This document shows positions 55,742 to 64,000 of a stretch of DNA of 64,000 nt, in pieces. Below the pieces are notes generated by a model. That model did not search any database and was not told the DNA's origin. It saw only the letters and a list, made by a program, of their open reading frames with translations. Within the stretch, counting starts at the first letter, position 1, and each line of letters starts with the position of its first letter. The translations under genes were made by a program, and so were the position numbers. The DNA is from Eurosta solidaginis (lineage: Eukaryota; Arthropoda; Insecta; Diptera; Tephritidae). The stretch spans positions 63,274,779 to 63,338,778 of the forward strand of contig NC_090319.1 in the NCBI RefSeq assembly GCF_040869045.1. Reading direction: 5' to 3'.

Positions 55742-55821
55742 ATTTTTATTTCTTACTGGAATAGGTCAAATAGCCTAAAAACAAAATATTAAAATTTATT
55801 AAAATTGACCGGAATAACCCT
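55742..55821 (-). other. AT-rich leader of the retroelement with splice-like signals
   Basis: This 80-bp stretch lies between the RT start codon and the right array. Read on the minus strand it holds TTTTGTTTTTAG, which resembles a 3' splice acceptor, and a few bases later CCAGTAAGAAAT, which resembles a donor. Some Penelope-like elements are known to carry introns, so a spliced leader is possible. The signals are weak and could be chance in AT-rich DNA. No ribozyme core is seen. Confidence 0.3.
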
Positions 55822-55839
55822 AATATTTTGCTTTACTTT
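55822..55839. repeat. Right copy of the 18-bp direct repeat flanking the retroelement
   Basis: AATATTTTGCTTTACTTT matches 54061-54078 base for base and resumes the satellite in the phase expected for a duplicated target site. The monomer that follows is a divergent A-like copy (GAATTCGG and GTGGAGC kept, but GGCACAC, TTAACTAG and CCAAAAAACC changed). Confidence 0.75.
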
Positions 55840-57014
55840 TGTCAAAGAAATTTCCTAATAATTGTTTGTTTATAAATGAATTCGGAGAATTTAATTCTGT
55901 TGTTAATTTTAAACGTGGAGCTACAACTTTATTTTTAATGAGTAAATACCAAGAAACAATTGGCACACTTAACTAGTTTTATCTGTTTTCAACCTGCTTA
56001 GTATGTTCTATTCTCTACTACCAAAAAACCATAGTTAGAAGCAGTGAACTATTTATCCACAAAATTCAATATCTTTATGCATATTTCAGAAAAATGAAAA
56101 GAGCTCAGTATTGAACAAATATTTTGCTTTACTTTTGTCAAAGGAAATTTCCTAATAATTGGTTGTTTATAAATGTATTCGCAGAGTTGGATTGTGATAT
56201 TAATTTGAAACGTGGAGCTACAACTTTATTTTTAATGTGTAAATACAAAGAAACAATGGGTACACTTAATTAGTTTTATCTGTTTCCAAATTGCTTAGTA
56301 TGCTCTATTCTCTACTTCCACAAAACCATAGTTGGAAGCAGTGAAATATTTATCCACAAAATTCAAGTTATTTATGCATATCCCAGCAAAATTAAATGGG
56401 CTCAGCATTGAACAAATATTTTGCTTTACTTTTGTCAGAGGAAATTTCCTATAAATTGTTTGTTTATAAATATATTCGCAGAGTTGAATTGTGATATTAA
56501 TTTGAAACGTGTACCTACAATTTTATTTTTAATGAGTAAATACCAAGAAACAATTGGCACACTTAACTAGTTTTATCTGTTTTCAACCTGCTTAGTATGT
56601 TCTATTCGCTACTACCAAAAAACCATAGTTAGAAGCAGTGAACTATTTATCCACAAAATTCAATATCTTTATGCATATTCCAGAAAAATGAAAAGAGCTC
56701 AGCATTGAACAAATATTTTGCTTTACTTTTGTCAGAGGAAATTTCCTAATAATTGGTTGTTTATAAATGTATTCGCAGAGTTGAATTGTGATATTAGTTT
56801 GAAACGTGGAGCTACAACTTTATTTTTAATGAGTAAATACAAAGAAACAATGGGTACACTTAATTAGTTTTATCTGTTTCCAACCTGCTTAGTATGCTCT
56901 ATTCTCTACTTCCACAAAACCATAGTTGGAAGCAGTGAAATATTTATCCACAAAATTCAAGTTATTTATGCATATCCCAGCAAAATTAAATGGGCTCAGC
57001 ATTGAACAAATATT
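55828..57014. repeat. 594-bp dimer duplicated next to the retroelement
   Basis: An A-like monomer (GGCACAC, TTAACTAG, TTTTCAACC, CCAAAAAACC, GTTAGAAGC, AAAAGAGCTC) is followed by a C-like monomer (ATGGGTACAC, CTACTTCCAC, GAAATATTTATCC, TTCAAGTTATT, AAATGGGCTC), and the pair is repeated. GGCACAC occurs at 55962 and 56556, and GTGAAATATT at 56341 and 56935, each 594 bp apart. The duplication predates some later private changes. Confidence 0.8.
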
Positions 57015-57302
57015 TTGCTTTACTTTTGTCAGAGGAAATTTCCTATAAATTGTTTGTTTATAAATATATTCGCAGAGTTGAATTGTGATATTAATTTGAA
57101 ACGTGTACCTACAACTTTATTTATAATGAGTAAATACAAAGAAACAATGGGTACACTTAATGAGTTTTATCTGTTTCCAACCTGCTTAGTATGCTCTATT
57201 CTCTACTTCCACAAAACCATAGTTGGAAGCAGTGAAATATTTATCCAACAAATTCAAGTTATTTATGCATATACCAGCAAAACTAAATGGGCTCAGCATT
57301 GA
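57006..57302 (+). other. 98-codon open frame across one old monomer
   Basis: From the codon after TGA (57003-57005) to the next TGA (57300-57302) this 297-bp monomer is fully open on the plus strand, because the usual in-frame TAG is GAG here (57162-57164) and the usual later TGA is TGG. The first ATG is at 57126, leaving a 58-codon ATG-initiated part. I do not recognise the peptide. Neighbouring old monomers keep the same frame but carry the TAG. It may be a relic of a coding source for the satellite, or chance. Confidence 0.35.
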
Positions 57303-59091
57303 ACAAATATTTTGCTTTACTTTTGTCAAAGGAAATTTCCTAATAACTGTTTTTTGATAAATGTATTCGCAGAGTTAAATTGTGATATTAATTTGAAACG
57401 TGTACCTACAACTTTATTTTTAATGAGTAAATAGCAAGAAACAATGGGTACACTTAATTAGTTTTATCTGTTTCCAACCTGCTTAGTATGTTCTATTCTC
57501 CACTACCACAAAACCATAGTTGGAAGCAGTGAAATATTTATCCACAAAATTCAAGGTATTTATGCATATCCCATCAAAACTAAATGGGCTCAGCATTGAA
57601 CAAATATTTTGCTTTACTTTTGTCAAAAAAAATTTCCTAATAATTGTTTGTTTATAAATATATTCGCAGAGTTGAATTGTGATATTAATTTGAAAAGTGT
57701 ACCTACAAATTTATTTTTAATGAGTAAATAGCAAGACACAATGGGTACACTTAATTAGTTTTATCTGTTTCCAACCTGCTTAGTATGTTCTATTCTCTAC
57801 TACCACAAAACCATAGTTGGAAACAGTGAACTATTTAGCCACAAAATTCAATAACTTTATGCATATCCCAGAAAAATGAAATGAGCTCAGCATTGAACAA
57901 ATATTTTGCTTTACTTTTGTCAGAGGAAATTTCCTAATAATTGGTTGTTTATAAATGTATTCGCAGAGTTGAATTGTGATATTAATTTGAAACGTGTACC
58001 TACAACTTTATTTATAATGAGTAAATACAAAGAAACAATGGATACACTTAATTAGTTTTATCTGTTTCCAACCTGCTTAGTATGTTCTATTCTCTACTAC
58101 CACAAAACCATAGTTGGAAGCAGTGAACTATTTAGCCACAAAATTCAATAACTTTATGCATATCCCAGAAAAATGAAATGAGCTCAGCATTGAACAAATA
58201 TTTTGCTTTACTTTTGTCAAAGAATTTTCCTAATAATTGTTTGTTTATAAATATATTCGCAGAGTTGAATTGTGATATTAATTTGAAACGTGTACCTACA
58301 ACTTTATTTATAATGAGTAAATACAAAGAAACAATGGATACACTTAACTAGTTTTATCTGTTTCCAACCTGCTTAGTATGTTCTATTCTCTACTACCACA
58401 AAACCATAGTTGGAAGCAGTGAACTATTTAGCCACAAAATTCAATAACTTTATGCATATCCCAGAAAAATGAAATGAGCTCAGCATTGAACAAATATTTT
58501 GCTTTACTTTTGTCAAAGAAATTCCCTAATACTTGTTTGTTTATAAATATATTCGCAGAGTTGAATTGTGATATTAATTTGAAACGTGTACCTACAACTT
58601 TATTTTTAATGAGTAAATAGCAAGAAACAATGGGTACACTTAATTAGTTTTATCTGTTTCCAACCTGCTTAGTATGTTATATTCTCTACTACCACAAAAC
58701 CATAGTTGGAAACAGTGAACTATTTAGCCACAAAATTCAATAACTTTATGCATATCCCAGAAAAATGAAATGAGTTCAGCATTGAACAAATATTTTGCTT
58801 TACTTTTGTCAGAGGAAATTTCCTAATAATTGGTTGTTTATAAATGTATTCGCAGAGTTGAATTGTGATATTAATTTGAAACGTGTACCTACAACTTTAT
58901 TTATAATGAGTAAATACAAAGAAACAATGGATACACTTAATTAGTTTTATCTGTTTCCAACCTGCTTAGTATGTTCTATTCTCTACTACCACAAAACCAT
59001 AGTTGGAAGCAGTGAACTATTTAGCCACAAAATTCAATAACTTTATGCATATCCCAGAAAAATGAAATGAGCTCAGCATTGAACAAATATT

Positions 59092-62000
59092 TTGCTTTAC
59101 TTTTGTCAAAGAATTTTCCTAATAATTGTTTGTATATAAATGAATTCGGAGAGTTGAATTCTGTTGTTAGTTTGAAACGTGGAGCTACAACTTTATTTAT
59201 AATGAGTAAATACAAAGAAACAATGGATACACTTAATTAGTTTTATCTGTTTCCAACCTGCTTAGTATGTTCTATTCTCTACTACCACAAAACCATTGTT
59301 GGAAGCAGTGAACTATTTAGCCACAAAATTCAATAACTTTATGCATATCCCAGAAAAATGAAATGAGCTCAGCATTGAACAAATATTTTGCTTTATTTTT
59401 GTCAAAGAAATTTCCTGATAATTGTTTGTTTATAAATGTATTCGGAGAGTTGAATTCTGTTGTTAGTTTGAAACGTGGAGCTACAACTTTATTTTTAATG
59501 AGTAAATACAAAGAAACAATGGATACACTTAATTAGTTTTATCTGTTTCCAACCTGCTTAGTATGCTCTATTCTCTACTTCCACAAAACCATAGTTGGAA
59601 GCAGTGAACTATTTAGCCACAAAATTCAATAACTTTATGCATATCCCAGAAAAATGAAATGAGCTCAGCATTGAACAAATATTTTGCTTTATTTTTGTCA
59701 AAGAAATTTCCTAATAATTGTTTGTTTATAAATGTATTCGGAGAGTTGAATTCTGTTGTTAGTTTGAAACGTGTACCTACAACTTTATTTATAATGAGTA
59801 AATACAAAGAAACAATGGATACACTTAATTAGTTTTATCTGTTTCCAACCTGCTTAGTATGTTCTATTCTCTACTACCACAAAACCATAGTTGGAAGCAG
59901 TGAACTATTTAGCCACAAAATTCAATAACTTTATGCATATCCCAGAAAAATGAAATGAGCTCAGCATTGAACAAATATTTTGCTTTATTTTTGTCAAAGA
60001 AACTTCCTAATAATTGTTTGTTTATAAATGTATTCGGAGAGTTGAATTCTGTTGTTAGTTTGAAACGTGGAGCTACAACTTTATTTATAATAAGTAAATA
60101 CAAAGAAACAATGGATACACTTAATTAGTTTTATCTGTTTCCAACCTGCTTAGTATGTTCTATTCTCTACTACCACAAAACCATAGTTGGAAGCAGTGAA
60201 CTATTTAGCCACAAAATTCAATATCTTTATGCATATCCCAGAAAAATGAAATGAGCTCAGCATTGAACAAATATTTTGCTTTATTTTTGTCAAAGAAACT
60301 TCCTAATAATTGTTTGTTTATAAATGTATTCGGAGAGTTGAATTCTGTTGTTAGTTTGAAACGTGGAGCTACAACTTTATTTATAATAAGTAAATACAAA
60401 GAAACAATGGATACACTTAATTAGTTTTATCTGTTTCCAACCTGCTTAGTATGTTCTATTCTCTACTACCACAAAACCATAGTTGGAAGCAGTGAACTAT
60501 TTAGCCACAAAATTCAATAAATTTATGCATATCCCAGAAAAATGAAATGAGCTCAGCATTGAACAAATATTTTGCTTTATTTTTGTCAAAGAAACTTCCT
60601 AATAATTGTTTGTTTATAAATGTATTCGGAGAGTTGAATTCTGTTGTTAGTTTGAAACGTGGAGCTACAACTTTATTTATAATAAGTAAATACAAAGAAA
60701 CAATGGATACACTTAATTAGTTTTATCTGTTTCCAACCTGCTTAGTATGTTCTATTCTCTACTACCACAAAATTATAGTTGGAAGCAGTAAACTATTTAG
60801 CCACAAAATTCAATAACTTTATGCATATCCCAGAAAAATGAAATGAGCTCAGCATTGAACAAATATTTTGCTTTATTTTTGTCAAAGAAATTTCCTAATA
60901 ATTGTTTGTTTATAAATGTATTCGGAGAGTTGAATTCTGTTGTTAGTTTGAAACGTGGAGCTACAACTTTATTTATAATGAGTAAATACAAAGAAACAAT
61001 GGATACACTTTATTAGTTTTATCTGTTTCCAGCCTGCTTAGTATGTTCTATTCTCTACTACCACAAAACCATAGTTGGAAGCAGTGAACTATTTAGCCAC
61101 AAAATTCAATAACTTTATGCATATCCCAGAAAAATGAAATGAGCTCAGCATTGAACAAATATTTTGCTTTACTTTTGTCAAAGAAATTTCCTAATAATTG
61201 TTTGTTTATAAATGTATTCGGAGAGTTTAATTCTGTTGTTAGTTTGAAACGTGGAGCTACAACTTTATTTTTAATGAGTAAATACAAAGAAACAATGGAT
61301 ACACTTAATTAGTTTTATCTGTTTCCAACCTGCTTAGTATGTTCTATTCTCTACTACCACAAAACTATAGTTGGAAGCAGTAAACTATTTAGCCACAAAA
61401 TTCAATAACTTTATGCATATCCCAGAAAAATGAAATGAGCTCAGCATTGAACAAATATTTTGCTTTATTTTTGTCAAAGAAATTTCCTAATAATTGTTTG
61501 TTTATAAATGTATTCGGAGAGTTGAATTCTGTTGTTAGTTTGAAACGTGGAGCTACAACTTTATTTATAATGAGTAAATACAAAGAAACAATGGATACAC
61601 TTTATTAGTTTTATCTGTTTCCAGCCTGCTTAGTATGTTCTATTCTCTACTACCACAAAACCATAGTTGGAAGCAGTGAACTATTTAGCCACAAAATTCA
61701 ATAACTTTATGCATATCCCAGAAAAATGAAATGAGCTCAGCATTGAACAAATATTTTGCTTTATTTTTGTCAAAGAAATTTCCTGATAATTGTTTGTATA
61801 TAAATGTATTCGGAGAGTTGAATTCTGTTGTTAGTTTGAAACGTGGAGCTACAACTTTATTTTTAATGAGTAAATACAAAGAAACAATGGATACACTTAA
61901 TTAGTTTTATCTGTTTTCAACCTGCTTAGTATGTTCTATTCTCTACTGCCACAAAACCACAGTTGGAAGCAGTGAGCTATTTATCCACAAAATTCAATAT

Positions 62001-64000
62001 CTTTATGCATATCCCAGCAAAATGAAATGAGCCCAGCATTGAACAAATATTTTGCTTTACTTTTTTCAAAGGAAATTTCCTAATAATTGTTTGTTTATAA
62101 ATGTATTCGCAGAGTTGAATTGTGATATTAATTTGAAACGTGTACCTACAACTTTATTTTTAATGAGTAAATACCAAGAAACAATGGGCACACTTAATTA
62201 GTTTTATCTGTTTCCAACCTGCTTAGTATGTTCTATTCTCTACTACCACAAAACCATAGTTGGAAGCAGTGAACTATTTAGCCACAAAATTCAATAACTT
62301 TATGCATATCCCAGAAAAATGAAATGAGCTCAGCATTGAACAAATATTTTGCTTTACTTTTGTCAAAGAAATTTCCTAATAATTGTTTGTTTATAAATGT
62401 ATTCGGAGAGTTGAATTCTGTTGTTAGTTTGAAACGTGGAGCTACAACTTTATTTATAATGAGTAAATACAAAGAAACAATGGATACACTTAATTAGTTT
62501 TATCTGTTTCCAGCCTGCTTAGTATGTTCTATTCTCTACTACCACAAAACCATAGTTGGAAGCAGTGAACCATTTAGCCACAAAATTCAATATCTTTATG
62601 CATATCCCAGAAAAATGAAATGAGCTCAGCATAGAACAAATATTTTGCTTTACTTTTGTCAAAGAAATTTCCTAATAATTGTTTGTTTATAAATGTATTC
62701 GGAGAGTTGAATTCTGTTGTTAGTTTGAAACGTGGAGCTACAACTTTATTTTTAATGAGTAAATACCAAGAAACAATGGGCACACTTAATTAGTTTTATC
62801 TGTTTCCAACCTGCTTAGTATGTTCTATTCTCTACTACCACAAAACCATAGTTGGAAGCAGTGAACTATTTAGCCACAAAATTCAATAACTTTATGCATA
62901 TCCCAGAAAAATGAAATGAGCTCAGCATTGAACAAATATTTTGCTTTACTTTTGTCAAAGAAATTTCCTAATAATTGTTTGTTTATAAATGTATTCGGAG
63001 AGTTGAATTCTGTTGTTAGTTTGAAACGTGGAGCTACAACTTTATTTATAATGAGTAAATACAAAGAAACAATGGATACACTTAATTAGTTTTATCTGTT
63101 TCCAACCTGCTTAGTATGTTCTATTCTCTACTACCACAAAACCATAGTTGGAAGCAGTGAACTATTTAGCCACAAAATTCAATATCTTTATGCATATCCC
63201 AGAAAAATTAAATGAGTTCAGCATTGAACAAATATTTTGCTTTACTTTTGTCAAAGAAACTTCCTAATAATTGTTTGTTTATAAATGTATTCGGAGAGTT
63301 GAATTCTGTTGTTAGTTTGAAACGTGGAGCTACAACTTTATTTATAATGAGTAAATACAAAGAAACAATGGATACACTTAATTAGTTTTATCTGTTTCCA
63401 ACCTGCTTAGTATGTTCTATTCTCTACTACCACAAAACCATAGTTGGAAGCAGTGAACTATTTAGCCACAAAATTCAATAACTTTATGCATATCCCAGAA
63501 AAATGAAATGAGCTCAGCATTGAACAAATATTTTGCTTTACTTTTGTCAAAGAAATTTCCTAATAATTGTTTGTTTATAAATGTATTCGGAGAGTTGAAT
63601 TCTGTTGTTAATTTGAAACGTGGAGCTACAACTTTATTTATAATGAGTAAATACAAAGAAACAATGGATACACTTAATTAGTTTTATCTGTTTCCAACCT
63701 GCTTAGTATGTTCTATTCTCTACTACCACAAAACCATAGTTGGAAGCAGTGAACTATTTAGCCACAAAATTCAATAACTTTATGCATATCCCAGAAAAAT
63801 GAAATGAGCTCAGCATTGAACAAATATTTTGCTTTACTTTTGTCAAAGAAATTTCCTAATAATTGTTTGTTTATAAATGTATTCGGAGAGTTGAATTCTG
63901 TTGTTAGTTTGAAACGTGGAGCTACAACTTTATTTATAATGAGTAAATACAAAGAAACAATGGATACACTTAATTAGTTTTATCTGTTTCCAACCTGCTT
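59092..64000. repeat. Second homogenised satellite block, 296-bp subfamily B
   Basis: About 16.6 monomers share ATGTATTCGGAGAGTTGAATTC, TTAGTTTGAAACG, ATACAAAG, ATGGATACAC, TTTAGCCAC and GAGCTCAGC. The period is 296 bp except for one 297-bp copy near 62060. Each copy has a minus-strand frame of about 64 codons (for example 63952 to 63758) that begins with TTG or GTG, never ATG, so it is not a plausible eukaryotic gene. An EcoRI site lies at GTTGAATTCTG rather than at the block 1 position. The block runs past the window end. Confidence 0.95.
61892..62190. repeat. Old-type monomer embedded in the homogenised B block
   Basis: This copy carries ATTTATCCAC, TTTTCAACC, GAGCCCAGC, GGAAATTTCC, GCAGAGTTGAATTGTG and GTGTACCTAC, the states of the divergent block, and is 297 bp long. 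Its neighbours on both sides are subfamily B. It is either a survivor of homogenisation or was moved here by exchange. Confidence 0.75.

Larger units (their letters stand above)
54079..55821 (-). mobile_element. Penelope-like retroelement, 3'-truncated, inserted in the satellite
   Basis: The non-satellite insert of about 1.74 kb carries a minus-strand coding region with Penelope-type reverse transcriptase motifs, preceded by about 80 bp of AT-rich leader (55742-55821). The reading frame runs straight into satellite at 54078/54079, just after the RT motif with residues FLDV. The C-terminal part of the RT, any GIY-YIG endonuclease and the 3' untranslated region are therefore missing. No long terminal repeats, poly-A tail or second tandem copy is visible. 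Loss of the 3' end is unusual, since retroelements copied from the RNA 3' end normally lose the 5' end. It suggests later deletion or an atypical integration. The element is not autonomous as it stands. Confidence 0.93.
55822..59091. repeat. Divergent satellite block, mostly 297-bp monomers
   Basis: Eleven monomers lie between successive TTGCTTTAC marks at 55828, 56124, 56421, 56718, 57015, 57312, 57609, 57906, 58203, 58499, 58795 and 59092. Most spacings are 297 bp, the extra base usually lying in the GGAAATTTCC segment. Diagnostic changes from block 1 are GCAGAGTTGAATTGTGATATT, GTGTACCTAC, ATACAAAG and ATGGGTACAC. Copies differ from each other far more than in block 1. The EcoRI site found in most other monomers is missing from most of these. 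This looks like the oldest, least homogenised part of the array. Confidence 0.95.

Noticed and set aside
55811..55823. AACCCTAA at the right junction, resembling telomeric TTAGGG repeats
   Set aside because: Only about one and a half units are present, too short to separate from chance, although some Penelope-like elements do associate with telomeres.
58132..63952. Seventeen or more near-identical minus-strand frames of 64-69 codons, one per monomer
   Set aside because: They start with TTG or GTG, which is not a normal eukaryotic start, have no in-frame ATG near the start, and follow the repeat period exactly. Single changes in several copies stop the frame. They are open by chance in the monomer and are not genes.
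1..64000. CENP-B box in the monomer
   Set aside because: The only TTCG-containing segment (AATTCGGAGAGTTTAATTC) does not fit the TTCG...A..CGGG pattern, so no centromere-protein site can be claimed.

Overview
This window is almost entirely tandem satellite DNA from a eukaryotic, probably invertebrate animal, genome. There are no bacterial or host protein-coding genes, no RNA genes and no CRISPR array. The evidence for an animal is the AT-rich 296-bp satellite (about 28% GC in one counted monomer) and one interrupting Penelope-like retroelement, a class common in invertebrates. The species cannot be named from the sequence. The array runs off both ends of the window.

Layout. (1) Positions 1-54078 hold about 182.7 head-to-tail copies of a 296-bp monomer. 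The register is very rigid: I found only three length changes, a 31-bp deletion near 28034, a 31-bp duplication at 30990-31051 and a 1-bp loss near 35582. Substitutions fall into linked haplotypes (called A1, A2 and A3 here) that recur in order, so the array has higher-order structure: a six-monomer cassette seen four times, two dimeric (592-bp) domains, a seven-monomer repeat and a cluster of A3 monomers. (2) Positions 54079-55821 are a Penelope-like element on the minus strand. Its ORF is split by one homopolymer frameshift and is truncated inside the reverse transcriptase, so the C-terminal part of the RT and any GIY-YIG endonuclease are absent. The insertion is flanked by an 18-bp direct repeat of satellite sequence. 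(3) Positions 55822-59091 are older, divergent, mostly 297-bp monomers with a local 594-bp dimer. (4) Positions 59092-64000 are a second, well homogenised 296-bp subfamily that differs from block 1 at many diagnostic sites.

Interpretation. The retroelement lies exactly where young homogenised monomers meet old divergent ones, so it looks like a barrier to sequence exchange or a marker of an array edge. The repeated 57- to 71-codon open frames in the monomers are probably not genes: the minus-strand ones begin with TTG or GTG, and the plus-strand one is broken in many copies. Two points deserve a test. One is an 11-bp inverted repeat whose arm variants mostly keep pairing. The other is a 98-codon plus-strand frame that is nearly open in the old 297-bp monomers. 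I see no convincing new molecular system; the interest lies in satellite evolution and in how the retroelement relates to the array.
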